64,000 nt of DNA, from the NCBI GenBank assembly GCA_964455905.1, contig CAYVYN010000006.1, positions 1-64,000 on the forward strand, read 5' to 3'. This DNA is from CAIJXB01 sp964455905. GTDB lineage: Bacteria; Chlamydiota; Chlamydiia; Chlamydiales; Rhabdochlamydiaceae. This document shows positions 53,174-62,911 of this stretch, one piece after another. How positions within the stretch are numbered: position 1 is the first letter of the stretch; the number at the start of each line of letters is the position of its first letter. Below the pieces are notes generated by a model. The model saw nothing but the letters and a program-made list of their open reading frames with translations. It did no database searches and was not told where the DNA came from. Both the position numbers and the translations under genes were made by a program.

Positions 53174-54454
53174 ATGGGTATGTTTTCAGAAGAAAATTAT
53201 AAAAGAAAAATGGTAGATCTGGCTTTAAATGCTTTTAAAAAAAGATATAGTCAACAAACTGAATTTATTCATTTTTTTGCTGGGGACCCTCTTTCTGTAA
53301 GGCAAGATACAATTCCCTCTTTAGAAAATTTCTTATACGCGTATACCCTTTTTCGTTCTAAGCTGGTAGACAATATACAACAAGCTAAAAGCTTAATTGA
53401 AAGACTGCTTTCTTTTGAGGTAGAAGGGAACTTTCCGTATTATTTACATGAGTATCCAAATAGAGTGGATCCATGTCATTCTTCCCAGTTTTTAGCGCCA
53501 ATATTTTATATTCTGCGAGATTTTTCTTCTGTGCTGGGAGAGGAATTAGAACAGAAATTAAAGTGTTTAGCAAATAGAATTGTGAATCATTTAAGCGCTC
53601 TTCAAATAACAAAATCAATTTCTAGTGTTGCTGAGAATCGTCTTTTGGCGTTTTTAGGACAGTTTGATCCTGATTTATGGAATCCTAAAACTCCCTCTGA
53701 ATGGGCTGATTTTTGTATTTGCTCTCAGATGGCAGGAAAGCCTTTAACAAAGGCTTTAGCTGTTTGGGATCCTATACACAGTGTTTATGTCGGAGGTTGC
53801 TTAGAACGTCTTCAAGAATCTCTAGAGCCTGCTGTCACTTTGTTTGATCTTTTTATGGGCGAGGTGTATCGCTCTTTTTCTTCAAGAGCTCTTCAATCCG
53901 ATTTGGTGCATTTAAAAGCTGGTTTAATTCAGTCTATGGATTGTTTACCGATGATAGAGCGTAAAAAAACTTCATTTACCGTATTAGTTGAGGAAAATAA
54001 AAGGCAAAGGCTTACTTTTTATTTTGGTTCTTCTTTAGAAACTCATTCTCTTACTTTAGAGGCTAAGACAGGTTCTTTTTCTATTACTCAAAAAGACGTT
54101 CAGAGATTTGTTATAGAGTATACTTACGAAGAAAGTATTCCTTCGGAAGAAGATAGCGTAGAATTAGCATTTTATCTTAGCGCTCATCCTTCTCAAGAAA
54201 TTTATGTAAATGATGCGAAAGCTACTGTTTTTAAATCAGGAGAATCTATTTTCTTGAAATCACCTTTTTTACATGTTTTTCTCTCGTTTTTTATGGATCA
54301 GAAAGATGGGCAGTGTTTAGGGCATATTTCTAAAGGAAATCGTTCTTATCAGAAAAGTCAAAAAATATACGCTGCTTATGATTGGAAAATAGGCTGGAGA
54401 ACTTTACGAAGAAATCCCAAGGCAACTACTCAGTTAGAGATTTTTTGTGAGTAA
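53174..54454 (+). CDS. Unknown protein, 426 aa
   Basis: I recognise no family. Predicted soluble, with a helical N-terminal half (residues 1-235, containing HEYPNRVDPCHSSQFLAPIF) and a beta-rich C-terminal half (260-426, YFGSSLETHSLTLEAKTGSF). This two-part form could be an alpha/alpha barrel followed by a beta-sandwich, as in some carbohydrate-active enzymes, but I see no catalytic motif. It is 3 nt downstream of the HAD phosphatase, a hint of linked metabolism. Confidence 0.65.
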   Translation: MGMFSEENYKRKMVDLALNAFKKRYSQQTEFIHFFAGDPLSVRQDTIPSLENFLYAYTLFRSKLVDNIQQAKSLIERLLSFEVEGNFPYYLHEYPNRVDPCHSSQFLAPIFYILRDFSSVLGEELEQKLKCLANRIVNHLSALQITKSISSVAENRLLAFLGQFDPDLWNPKTPSEWADFCICSQMAGKPLTKALAVWDPIHSVYVGGCLERLQESLEPAVTLFDLFMGEVYRSFSSRALQSDLVHLKAGLIQSMDCLPMIERKKTSFTVLVEENKRQRLTFYFGSSLETHSLTLEAKTGSFSITQKDVQRFVIEYTYEESIPSEEDSVELAFYLSAHPSQEIYVNDAKATVFKSGESIFLKSPFLHVFLSFFMDQKDGQCLGHISKGNRSYQKSQKIYAAYDWKIGWRTLRRNPKATTQLEIFCE

Positions 54455-54472
54455 TAGTTAAGAAGCTCATTT

Positions 54473-54509
54473 AAAAAAAGGGGGGAATTCTCCCTCCCTT
54501 TTTTTTAAG
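54473..54509. terminator. Bidirectional A/T-flanked terminator
   Basis: An A-run and G-run are paired across a short AATTC loop with a C-run and T-run (AAAAAAAGGGGGG against CCCTCCCTTTTTTT, with a small bulge). It lies between convergent genes at 54454 and 54517. Confidence 0.7.
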
Positions 54510-54516
54510 AAGCAGT

Positions 54517-55425
54517 TTAGAGTGTTTTTCCTTGATATGATGGACTATCTATTGCAACTCCCATAGAGTGAAGGCCATTATCTACATATACAGTAGATCC
54601 AGTAATCGCAGAACTAAGAGGAGAAAGAAGAAATGCTGCTACGTTTGCTACTTCTTCTGCCTCTAGATCTTTAGATAAAGGAGCATTTGCTTTCGAGTAT
54701 TCTATCATGTTTTCAATGAATCCAATTGCTTTAGCTGCTCTACTTTTTAGAGGACCTGCTGAAATTGTGTTGATTCGAATACCCCACTTACGTCCAGCTT
54801 CCCAAGCTAGTGTTTTAGTATCGCTTTCTAAAGAAGCTTTAGCAGAACTCATGCCGCCTCCATAGCCAGGAACGGCTTTTTCAGAAGCCATATACGTTAA
54901 AGATAAAGTGCTTCCGCCAACATTCATAAAAGGTCCAAAATGAGCAAGAAGACTTATAAAAGAATAGGAAGAAGCGCTTTGCGCTGCTAAATAACCAGAC
55001 CTGGATGTCTCTAAAAGGTCTTTTTTGACTTCTGGAGCATTTGCTAAACTATGAACGAGAATGTCAATTTTTCCAAAATCGCGGTGGACGGCTTCTGCCA
55101 CTTCAGAAATTGTGTATCCAGAGACATCTTGGTATCTTTTATTTTCTTTTATTTCTTGAGGTACATCTTCAGGCTTATCAAAAGCAGCGTCTAAAGCATA
55201 AACCTTTGCATATTCTAAAAGATTTCCGTTTGAAAGTTTTCTCGATTCGTCAAACTTTCCCATGCTCCATGATGTTGTGAATATTTTTAATATAGGAGTC
55301 CATGTTCCTATAATAATTTCAGCTCCGGCTTCAGCTAATGCTTTAGCTATTGCAAATCCGTAACCTTGGTCATCGCCGATGCCTGCAATAAATGCTTTTT
55401 TTCCTTTTAAATCAATCGATAACAT
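54517..55425 (-). CDS. fabI: Enoyl-[acyl-carrier-protein] reductase (NADH)
   Basis: It catalyses the last step of type II fatty-acid elongation. The NAD-binding motif IAGIGDDQGYGFAIAKALAE is near the N-terminus, the catalytic Tyr lies in AVPGYGGGMSSAKASLES with its Lys, and LAWEAGRKWGIRINTISAGP follows. The 302-aa length and the insert at residues 45-95 are like plant and chlamydial FabI rather than E. coli (262 aa). Good AGGAG before the start; a lone gene. Confidence 0.95.
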   Translation of the reverse strand: MLSIDLKGKKAFIAGIGDDQGYGFAIAKALAEAGAEIIIGTWTPILKIFTTSWSMGKFDESRKLSNGNLLEYAKVYALDAAFDKPEDVPQEIKENKRYQDVSGYTISEVAEAVHRDFGKIDILVHSLANAPEVKKDLLETSRSGYLAAQSASSYSFISLLAHFGPFMNVGGSTLSLTYMASEKAVPGYGGGMSSAKASLESDTKTLAWEAGRKWGIRINTISAGPLKSRAAKAIGFIENMIEYSKANAPLSKDLEAEEVANVAAFLLSPLSSAITGSTVYVDNGLHSMGVAIDSPSYQGKTL

Positions 55426-55600
55426 AAGAACTCCTGGTTAACCATATAAAAATTACCATCTTTATAACAGATTTTGGAGAATCGTACAAGTTAGTGGTTT
55501 TTTTTCTTGAATCTTAATGAAAAATTTATGTATGTACTCAAAAAAAAAGTAATTTTTATTATTGCTTTAAAATGATTTATATCCACTTCGAGGGTGTCGT

Positions 55601-56497
55601 ATGATTACAAGTGTGTTAGATTCTGTAGATTCTTCTTTTTTTGCTCCAAAAGTGGACGTTTCTAAGGAAAATATTGACAACCGACCTAAAGCTATTTCGT
55701 TTGATTCGGTAATAGATGAAGCTTACGCTAGCGACTTTGCGTCTTTAGGTTTTTGGCAAAACAAGAACGTTGAGATACTCTCTTCTAAAGAGGTAGATGA
55801 TTCGAAGTTAGACCTCGAAGAAGATTCGTATAGCGAAATAGAGAACGAAGACCCTTTTGAAATAGAAGATATTTTTGAGGCTTTTTCTTCAGATTTGGCT
55901 GAAAGCTGGGGTACAAAAAGAAAAACAGTTGTCTTTTGTGGGACAGTGGAAAACGTTTATTTAAATGGGTTTGTAGAAAAAGACCTTATATCAGGAACTC
56001 CAAAAAATTTAAGTATAAAACCGGCAGGTTCGGATAGGTTCAAGATGTTAACCAATAGAATCGAGGAAGTGGTTATTATGGAAATCAGTCGCTTAGGATA
56101 TAAGGTGCCTTTTGAGATAGGCTGTATCGTTAGACTTATGTTTCATGATCTTGAAGATTTTTGCTCGAGCCATTCTTCGAAAGGACTTTCTTTGCAACAA
56201 CAAAAAGATATCATTTCAACAAGGTTAAAATCTATATTAGAAGAATATTGCGATAAGCAGGAAAAGTTGGATGCCGAAATGATTGTTTTTTTATCTTCAA
56301 ACCCCAAAATAGGGCGAGGATTTTTATTTTATGACGAATTTACTCAAGCACGATTAGAGGTCGAAAACAATACCATTCATAAAAGAGATTCTAGTGAAAT
56401 GTTTTTTAAAGATATGCGTTTATCCCCATTTTTTAAACGCATTTTTATCGATTCTATTGATTTTACAATGGACGAGTATTTTTCGTTTACTAAATAA
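55601..56497 (+). CDS. Unknown acidic protein, 298 aa
   Basis: I recognise no family. The first 110 residues are very acidic and Ser-rich (KLDLEEDSYSEIENEDPFEI, then EDIFEAFSS) and probably disordered. The rest is a mixed alpha/beta domain with IEEVVIMEISRLGYKVPFEI and a final DEYFSFTK. No membrane segment or signal peptide. A single-gene unit before cydAB. An acidic disordered N-terminus may fit a type III substrate, but evidence is weak. Confidence 0.6.
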   Translation: MITSVLDSVDSSFFAPKVDVSKENIDNRPKAISFDSVIDEAYASDFASLGFWQNKNVEILSSKEVDDSKLDLEEDSYSEIENEDPFEIEDIFEAFSSDLAESWGTKRKTVVFCGTVENVYLNGFVEKDLISGTPKNLSIKPAGSDRFKMLTNRIEEVVIMEISRLGYKVPFEIGCIVRLMFHDLEDFCSSHSSKGLSLQQQKDIISTRLKSILEEYCDKQEKLDAEMIVFLSSNPKIGRGFLFYDEFTQARLEVENNTIHKRDSSEMFFKDMRLSPFFKRIFIDSIDFTMDEYFSFTK

Positions 56498-56553
56498 CTG
56501 GTTGTCTTTAGGATGAGCCTTTGTTTTTTGAAAATTCAATAAGGTGATTTTTT

Positions 56554-57924
56554 ATGGATGTTGTAATTTTATCGAGAATTCAGTTTGCTCTTACAAGCGC
56601 ATTTCATTATATTTACCCTCCTTTAAGTATTGGTCTTGGTTTAATGCTCGTTATTATCGAGGGTATCTATCTTAAAACTAAGAATCCCTTATATAAAGAA
56701 ATGGCTAAATTTTGGACCAAGGTTTTCAGTTTGACTTTTGCTCTTGGTGTTGCTACTGGGCTAGTCCAGTTATTTGGATTTGGGACTAACTGGGGGAGGT
56801 ATTCTCGCTTTGTAGGAGATGTCTTTGGAAGTGCTCTAGCTGCAGAAGGTATTTTTGCTTTTTTTCTGGAAGCTGGTTTTATTGGTGTTATGCTTTTTGG
56901 GTGGGACAGAGTTTCTGCTAGAATGCATTATCTTTCTACTGTTCTTGTTGCTTTTGGAGCGCACTTTAGTTCTGTTTGGATTGTAATTACCAACTCTTGG
57001 ATGCAAACCCCTGCCGGTTATAAAATAGTAGGAGAGGGGAAGGAAGCTAAAGCGATTGTTACAGATTTCTGGGAGATGATTTTTAATCCATCATCTATAG
57101 ATAGGTTGGTTCACGTAATTTTAGGTTGCTGGCTTGCTGGGATTTTTTTAGTGGTAAGCGTCAGCGCCTATTATTTACTTAAAAAGAAACACTTACCATT
57201 TTCGAAAGCTTGCATGAAGATAGCCTTATCTGCTGGAGCTATTGTTCTTTTTTTACAATTTATTTCAGCAGATTCTACAGCAAAAGGTGTAGCAAAAAAT
57301 CAACCAATTAAATTAGCCGCCATAGAAGGTTTATATGATACACAGCCAAATGCTCCTATAGCACTTTTTGGGTGGGTTGACTCTAAGAACCAAACAGTTA
57401 AAGGTCTTCAAATTCCTTCTTTATTAAGCTTGCTTGTTCATAAAGATCCAAATGCTCCTGTCTCAGGCTTGAATGACTTTCCTAAGGATGAATGGCCCAA
57501 TGTTCCTGTTGTTTTTCAGGTCTATCATATGATGATTCTTATGTGGGGAGCCATGACTCTTTGCGTTGTATTTGCTATTTGGTTTTTTAGAAAAAAAAAG
57601 TTAGAAAAAGCCAAGTGGACTTTAAGGGCTCTTGTTGCTTCTGTAATATTTCCACAAATAGCTAATCAAGCAGGATGGTTTACTGCAGAGATGGGAAGAC
57701 AACCTTGGATTGTGTATAAGCTGATGCGTACTCAAGATGGAACTTCTGTTTCAGTTCATGCGAGTCAGGTGTCTTTTTCTATAGGAGTTTTTGTCATTCT
57801 GTATATTTTACTTTTTACTCTTTTTATTTTTTTATTAGATCAAAAAATTAAACACGGTCCAGATGATGCGGTGGATAGAGAAGATCCTACGCAAGTCGAG
57901 TATAGAAATTATCTTAACAAATAG
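56554..57924 (+). CDS. cydA: Cytochrome bd oxidase subunit I
   Basis: It is the haem-bearing quinol oxidase subunit reducing O2 to water. It has about nine membrane helices over 456 aa. His in RIQFALTSAFHYIYPPLSIG and the conserved GWFTAEMGRQPWIVYKLMRT are present; GRQPW is the quinol-site motif. The loop between helices 6 and 7 is short, as in many bd oxidases. cydB follows after 10 nt. It fits a microaerobic intracellular life. Confidence 0.95.
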   Translation: MDVVILSRIQFALTSAFHYIYPPLSIGLGLMLVIIEGIYLKTKNPLYKEMAKFWTKVFSLTFALGVATGLVQLFGFGTNWGRYSRFVGDVFGSALAAEGIFAFFLEAGFIGVMLFGWDRVSARMHYLSTVLVAFGAHFSSVWIVITNSWMQTPAGYKIVGEGKEAKAIVTDFWEMIFNPSSIDRLVHVILGCWLAGIFLVVSVSAYYLLKKKHLPFSKACMKIALSAGAIVLFLQFISADSTAKGVAKNQPIKLAAIEGLYDTQPNAPIALFGWVDSKNQTVKGLQIPSLLSLLVHKDPNAPVSGLNDFPKDEWPNVPVVFQVYHMMILMWGAMTLCVVFAIWFFRKKKLEKAKWTLRALVASVIFPQIANQAGWFTAEMGRQPWIVYKLMRTQDGTSVSVHASQVSFSIGVFVILYILLFTLFIFLLDQKIKHGPDDAVDREDPTQVEYRNYLNK

Positions 57925-57934
57925 GTGAAATTTT

Positions 57935-58963
57935 ATGAGTATAGCAGTGTTAGAGCACCTTTGGTACTTTATTGTCGGGATAGCATTGATTGCCTATGTG
58001 GTTTTGGATGGATTTGATTTGGGCGTTGGAATGCTTCATATTTTTACTAAAAAAGATGAGGATAGAAGGATTTTTTTAAACGCTATAGGTCCTGTTTGGG
58101 ATGGAAACGAGGTTTGGCTTGTTATTGTTGGAGGCGCTTTGTTTGCTGGATTTTCTGGTGTGTATGCGACTCTTTTTTCTGGTTTTTATGATCTTGCTAT
58201 AGTTTTTTTGCTTGCTTTAATTTTTAGAGCTGTCGCGATTGAATTTCGTAGCAAGCATACGTCTATTTATTGGAGGTCTACATGGGACTATTTATTTGGA
58301 ATTGCTAGCTTTGGAATCGCTTTTGGTGCGGGGATTGTTTTAGGCAATCTAATTCAAGGGATTCCTTTAGACGCAGATAAAAATTTTACAGGCTCTTTAG
58401 GTATGTTTTTTCAACCTTATCCAATATTAATTGGATGTTTAGCTGTAGCTCTTTTTTTTATGCACGGCGCTATTTATCTTGTTATGAAAACAGAAGGTGA
58501 GTTGCATGATAAATTGCGTAATTGGGCTATGCGAGCTATTGCCGTATTTTTCTTTTTTTATTTTTTAGCAACCTGCGCGACGTTGATTTATATGCCTTAT
58601 ATGACAGATAAAATTAGAGATATGCCATGGGTGGGCCTCTTAGCTGTTGTTGCTTTTCTTCTTTTTTTCAGTGTTCCTAAACTGTTTTCTATGGGAAAAG
58701 ATGGCTCTGCTTTTATCGCTTCTTGCGTTGGAATAGCTTCACTTGTTGGTCTTTTTGGTGTTGGTACTTATCCTGTGTTGGTGCGTTCAACTATTGATCC
58801 TATCGCTAATAGTTGGACTATATCTAATGCAGCAGCTTCTACGCCTACTTTGAAAATGCTTTTACTCGTTGTTGTAATTGGTGTCCCTTTTGTAATCGGG
58901 TATGGGATTTATATTTATAGAGTGTTTAGAGGGAAGGTCAAAATAGGACCTTCTAGCTATTAG
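57935..58963 (+). CDS. cydB: Cytochrome bd oxidase subunit II
   Basis: It has eight or nine membrane helices in 342 aa and the N-terminal signature YVVLDGFDLGVGMLHIF with NAIGPVWDGNEVWLVIVGGA. It partners CydA and forms the complete oxidase in a two-gene operon. It ends IYRVFRGKVKIGPSSY, and a terminator follows. Confidence 0.95.
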   Translation: MSIAVLEHLWYFIVGIALIAYVVLDGFDLGVGMLHIFTKKDEDRRIFLNAIGPVWDGNEVWLVIVGGALFAGFSGVYATLFSGFYDLAIVFLLALIFRAVAIEFRSKHTSIYWRSTWDYLFGIASFGIAFGAGIVLGNLIQGIPLDADKNFTGSLGMFFQPYPILIGCLAVALFFMHGAIYLVMKTEGELHDKLRNWAMRAIAVFFFFYFLATCATLIYMPYMTDKIRDMPWVGLLAVVAFLLFFSVPKLFSMGKDGSAFIASCVGIASLVGLFGVGTYPVLVRSTIDPIANSWTISNAAASTPTLKMLLLVVVIGVPFVIGYGIYIYRVFRGKVKIGPSSY

Positions 58964-58993
58964 AAGTACTACTTTTCATATTTTTGTTTTTTT

Positions 58994-59020
58994 AGAGGTG
59001 CTTTGTTGGTGCCTCTTTTT
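58994..59020. terminator. Terminator between cydB and the exonuclease gene
   Basis: AGAGGTGC (58994-59001) pairs with GTGCCTCT (59009-59016), including two G-T pairs, and a T-run follows. It lies between convergent genes. Confidence 0.7.
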
Positions 59021-59589
59021 TATTTAGAAAATCCTACAACAGCTTTGTAACAAGAAATCAGATGGTCTACACCATTCATTGCTCTATGAGGTTTATTTTC
59101 TGCTGGGAGATCATATGCTTTAGCTATTTTGTCTTTAGACAGACCAGATTCCCAAGGTTTACCTCCTTTTAAAAGGGATACCGTCCAAAACATAGAGGCT
59201 AAATCAAGCCAGTGGTACGGCCATAGTTTTTCTTCTTGCAGAGTTGGATTTATAAACTGTGCAAAGAAGGCCCTATCAAATGAAGGGTTTTGACAAATAA
59301 ATACAGCGTTAGTTCTTGAAATTTTCCATTTAGAAAAGCACGCTTGAATTTCTTCTGAGATCATTGCTGGATTTTTTCCAAAACTTACTTGCTCCCAATT
59401 AAACCCATTGATTTGTAAGCTTGTTAGGTCGCTTTTTTGCCAGTCTTCGTAGCTTTGAAATACAATCGATTCATAGCTATCAACTAAATCGCCTGTTTCG
59501 ATATCGATAATTTTAAACGCTATTTCGGTCGCTTTATGTAAAAAAGGATTGAGCCCATTTGTCTCTGTGTCTAAAAAAATTCCGAGCAT
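59020..59589 (-). CDS. DnaQ-like 3'-5' exonuclease (DEDDh)
   Basis: The exonuclease motifs are ExoI IFLDTETNGLNP, ExoII around NPSFDRAFFAQF and ExoIII HRAMNGVDHLIS (DEDDh form). 189 aa, an exonuclease domain alone. It may be the proofreading epsilon subunit of DNA polymerase III or a stand-alone nuclease; the sequence cannot distinguish these. A lone gene, convergent to cydB. Confidence 0.88.
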   Translation of the reverse strand: MLGIFLDTETNGLNPFLHKATEIAFKIIDIETGDLVDSYESIVFQSYEDWQKSDLTSLQINGFNWEQVSFGKNPAMISEEIQACFSKWKISRTNAVFICQNPSFDRAFFAQFINPTLQEEKLWPYHWLDLASMFWTVSLLKGGKPWESGLSKDKIAKAYDLPAENKPHRAMNGVDHLISCYKAVVGFSK

Positions 59590-59779
59590 TTTGATTCCTT
59601 ATTTTTACATAATCTTCTGAAATAACAGTGTCGTTGTATAATTTTCAATATAAATCCGAATTGAAGAATTTTTTATTTGGTATTTTTCTGCAATAGTATA
59701 AAAAAAAATCGATAGCCTTTTTTTGCTGCTTAGAATGGTCTATTGTGTTACTCTATATTTTTTATATAGGATATAATTC

Positions 59780-60217
59780 ATGGCGCTTTCGCAGCAAAAA
59801 TTTAGGGAAATTGTTTTTCAGCTTCTTTTTAGCTTGGACTTTGTTCAAATAGAAGAAGAGATGTTAGATTTTATGATGCATCAACTAGCTGTCACCAAAT
59901 CAACTATGAGAAAGGCTGTGGAAAAGGGTAATTTGGTTTCTTCTCATGTTCCTGAGATTGATGAGATTATTCGTCGCTACTCTTCGTCTTATGATCCAGA
60001 TCGTATTGGTAAGGTGGAAAGAACTATTTTACGGCTTGGAATCTACGAGCTTTGTCATGATTTAGAAGTCCCGCCAAAGGTTGTTATTTCTGAAGCGATT
60101 CGTTTAGCTCGTAAATTTTCTACAGCAGAGAGCTCTCTATTCGTGAATGCTGTGTTGGATGCTTATTTTCAAAGTGGAGAAAAAGATGTCCGACCTTCTA
60201 CCGTTTCAACACAATAA
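59780..60217 (+). CDS. nusB: Transcription antitermination factor NusB
   Basis: It is an all-helical RNA-binding factor for rRNA transcription antitermination. Family motifs: LSQQKFREIVFQLLFSLDF, IGKVERTILRLGIYEL, PPKVVISEAIRLARKFS and FVNAVLDAYF. 145 aa. Its 3' end overlaps murB by 32 bp, so murB translation is probably coupled to it. Confidence 0.95.
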   Translation: MALSQQKFREIVFQLLFSLDFVQIEEEMLDFMMHQLAVTKSTMRKAVEKGNLVSSHVPEIDEIIRRYSSSYDPDRIGKVERTILRLGIYELCHDLEVPPKVVISEAIRLARKFSTAESSLFVNAVLDAYFQSGEKDVRPSTVSTQ

Positions 60218-61058
60218 ATTACTTAAAGAAGTTTCTACTTTTTGTATAGGAGGTCCTGCTCGTCTTTTTTTAGAGGTTTATTCTGAAGAAGAGGTTAAGT
60301 TCGCTATGGCCTATGCTAAAAAAGAAGAAATTCCTTTTTTTGTTTTGGGAAAAGGGTCTAATTGTCTTTTTGAGGATAGAGGCTTTAACGGGTTAGTAAT
60401 TCATAATAAGATCGCATACTTACACATAGAAGATACTGTTGTAGATGTCGGTGCGGGGTATAGTTTTTCTTTACTTGGACATAAAACAGCTAAAGCAGGA
60501 CTTTCTGGTCTTGAATTTGCTTCTGGAATCCCAGGCAGCGTGGGTGGTGCTGTTTTTATGAATGCGGGAGCTAATGGTTGGGAAACCGCAGACTGCTTAA
60601 TAGATGTTTCTTTTGTCGATCTAGACGGAGTTTGTCATCGTCTTTTAAAAGAAGAAATCGATTTTAAATATCGACACTCGTTATTTCACGAGAAAAGGGG
60701 AGTCATTACTTCTGCTAGGTTTGCTTTAAGTTATTGCCCTAAAGCAAGAGATAGGCAGTTAGATATTATAGAATATAGGACCTCTTCTCAGCCAACTAAA
60801 GACGCTTCTGCAGGCTGTGCTTTTCGGAACCCTTCAGGTATATCAGCGGGCGCTTTGATTGAAAAAACGGGGTTAAAAGGATTTGCTGTTGGAGGCGCTG
60901 AAGTCTCTCATAAACATGCTAATTTCATTGTGAATAGATCAAATGCTTCTGCTCAAGACGTGCTAGAGCTTGTTCATCTTGTAAGGGAAAAAGTGAAAAG
61001 TTCTAGTGGTATTACTTTAGAAATGGAGATTCGATGTGTTCCTTATCAGAGTCCGTAG
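60186..61058 (+). CDS. murB: UDP-N-acetylenolpyruvoylglucosamine reductase
   Basis: It reduces UDP-GlcNAc-enolpyruvate to UDP-MurNAc for peptidoglycan synthesis. The FAD-binding motifs are clear (STFCIGGPARLF, GSNCLF, SGIPGSVGGAVFMNAGA), and the catalytic C-terminal part has YRHSLF and ISAGALIEKTGLKG. I chose ATG 60186 with GGAG upstream. 290 aa. It overlaps nusB by 32 bp and the PHP gene by 25 bp. Confidence 0.95.
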   Translation: MSDLLPFQHNKLLKEVSTFCIGGPARLFLEVYSEEEVKFAMAYAKKEEIPFFVLGKGSNCLFEDRGFNGLVIHNKIAYLHIEDTVVDVGAGYSFSLLGHKTAKAGLSGLEFASGIPGSVGGAVFMNAGANGWETADCLIDVSFVDLDGVCHRLLKEEIDFKYRHSLFHEKRGVITSARFALSYCPKARDRQLDIIEYRTSSQPTKDASAGCAFRNPSGISAGALIEKTGLKGFAVGGAEVSHKHANFIVNRSNASAQDVLELVHLVREKVKSSSGITLEMEIRCVPYQSP

Positions 61059-61879
61059 ATCTTTTTAAGGCGGATCTTCACTCGCATTCTACTTGTTCAG
61101 ACGGTTCTTTAACTCCGCGTGAGCTTATTGATTTAGCTTGCTTAGGTGGGCTTCATGGGTTTTCTATTACAGATCATGATACAATCGAGGCTTATAAAGA
61201 AGCTGTTCCTTATGCCAAAGAAAAAGGTATTCTTTTAGGCTCAGGTGTGGAATTTTCTTGTGAGCATCGTAGAAAAAGTATACATGTTCTTGGTTATGAT
61301 TTTTCCTTGGATCACCCAGCCTTAAATGAGTATTGCCTAAAGCAACAACATAGAAGAATTGCTAGAAATAAAGAAATACTCGATAGACTTCGAAGACTTC
61401 GTATTATTATTGAGGAAAGTGATATTCAAAAAGTTCACAGGAATCCACTCACAGTAGGAAGGCCTCATATAGCAGCAGTGATGTTATCTAAGGGGTATGT
61501 TAGATCGATTCAAGAAGCTTTTCAATCATATCTTGGCGATTATGGCTGTTGTTTTGTTTTAGGGCAGCCTTTTTCTGTCGCCGAGGCAATTGAAGTTATT
61601 CATCAAGCAGGGGGAAAGGCTTTTTTAGCTCATCCTAACTTGTATGCCGATGGATCTCTTATAGACGAAGTGTTATCTTTTGGATTTGATGGGATAGAAT
61701 GTTATTATGGAAGATTCTCCCAAGGAAAAGAAAAAAGATGGCTTGAAATAGCTAAGAAGAAAAATCTTTTAATTAGCGGTGGTTCTGATTTTCATGGAGC
61801 TGCAAAGCCTCACGTCTTCTTGGGCTGTTCTTATGTGAATAGAGATGTGTTTTTTTCGATTTTTACATCTATGAAATAG
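61034..61879 (+). CDS. PHP-domain phosphoesterase
   Basis: The metal-binding motifs of the PHP family appear in order: DLHSHSTCSDGSLTP, ITDHDT, GVEFSC, AHPN and SGGSDFHG. Most similar enzymes are RNA or nucleotide phosphatases such as 3',5'-nucleoside bisphosphate phosphatase or 5'-3' RNases. 281 aa. GGAG precedes the ATG. It overlaps murB by 25 bp, making a nusB-murB-PHP unit. Confidence 0.92.
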   Translation: MCSLSESVDLFKADLHSHSTCSDGSLTPRELIDLACLGGLHGFSITDHDTIEAYKEAVPYAKEKGILLGSGVEFSCEHRRKSIHVLGYDFSLDHPALNEYCLKQQHRRIARNKEILDRLRRLRIIIEESDIQKVHRNPLTVGRPHIAAVMLSKGYVRSIQEAFQSYLGDYGCCFVLGQPFSVAEAIEVIHQAGGKAFLAHPNLYADGSLIDEVLSFGFDGIECYYGRFSQGKEKRWLEIAKKKNLLISGGSDFHGAAKPHVFLGCSYVNRDVFFSIFTSMK

Positions 61880-61881
61880 TA

Positions 61882-62613
61882 TTAAGCTAATCTTACTAAA
61901 GACCGTGTATGGGAATAGCTATTTTCATCGTTTTTCATGATCTCTTCTTTTTCATCGAAAAAGATTTTTATTTCTTGTTTGGTCGGATATTTAAAATACG
62001 GCTTTTCTGCGAGTTCGTATGCTGTGGCAAAAAGAGCTTGCAGAGTAAGTAGTTTGTTTTTCGCTGCCGAAGCTTTTAAATGTGCTACATGTTCAAGAAA
62101 CTTGTTTTCGGCTAGTTTAGGAATGTTTTGCAGTGAGTCTTTAATGTTGTTTTTCTTGCTGTGGTATAGAGAGTTTGCTATTTCAAAAAGTTCTCCAATA
62201 GTTTCCTCTGCTTCTTCTAGGGATAGGTCTTGAATGAAAAGGATTTGAGTTTTGGGATTTTTTTTTCTTTTTACATTTTTTTCTTTTAAAGAATTTAAAG
62301 TTGCTAGGTTTGTTCTCGAGATGCCGCTACTTTTTTTAAGAGATGCTATTTTTTTTTCTAACAAAACTTTGTTTTTGATTTTTTTTAAAGCTTGTATTTC
62401 CTCTTCTATATGCTGATTAAATGCATCAACCACTTTTCCATAAAGAGTTATGATTTCTTGGTTTGTTTTTTCGTGCGCGCAAATTTTTTGCGCCCGCTCT
62501 AGGGTGTTAAAAATTATATTAAGTTCTTTACCTGGGATGGGCCGTTCTATTCGATTTTTTATATCGGAGACGATCGCTTTTACTAAGAAAGTAGAGGTTT
62601 CTATTTTAGTCAT
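61882..62613 (-). CDS. Unknown coiled-coil protein, 243 aa
   Basis: Highly charged and helical throughout, with Lys/Glu-rich coiled-coil regions (about 75-130). No signal peptide or membrane segment. It ends 2 nt from the convergent PHP gene. I recognise no family. It may be a type III chaperone or effector, but this is not supported beyond composition. Confidence 0.55.
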   Translation of the reverse strand: MTKIETSTFLVKAIVSDIKNRIERPIPGKELNIIFNTLERAQKICAHEKTNQEIITLYGKVVDAFNQHIEEEIQALKKIKNKVLLEKKIASLKKSSGISRTNLATLNSLKEKNVKRKKNPKTQILFIQDLSLEEAEETIGELFEIANSLYHSKKNNIKDSLQNIPKLAENKFLEHVAHLKASAAKNKLLTLQALFATAYELAEKPYFKYPTKQEIKIFFDEKEEIMKNDENSYSHTRSLVRLA

Positions 62614-62911
62614 AGTCTTTTACTTACTTCATTAAGTGGATTTATTGCACGAAAAATTCACATGAATTTTAGCAATTTCGAAATGTTTTCGATAAAGCTA
62701 GGTAGCATAAGGTGCTTTTACTCTTTTTGGACATCTTGATATTAAATTGGTGAACGTAAAAAAAATCGAAAAAAAATTTTAGGATGATAAGAAAAGAACT
62801 GTTCATTTTATTACCTCGACGATCACAAGAGATCCTTTTTAATGAAATGATGTGGATATGCTAATATCTTTTTGTGTTAAAAGAAACTTTTCTTTTTTAG
62901 GCCTGATATTT
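62614..62911. other. Intergenic region without a supported gene
   Basis: About 300 bp of AT-rich DNA between two reverse-strand genes. A 26-codon frame at 62785-62865 has a TAGG before its ATG but is too short to support. It probably holds the promoter of the 243-aa coiled-coil gene; I can pick no boxes. Confidence 0.3.

Noticed and set aside
62785..62865. 26-codon peptide gene
   Set aside because: Too short, with only TAGG upstream and no recognisable product.
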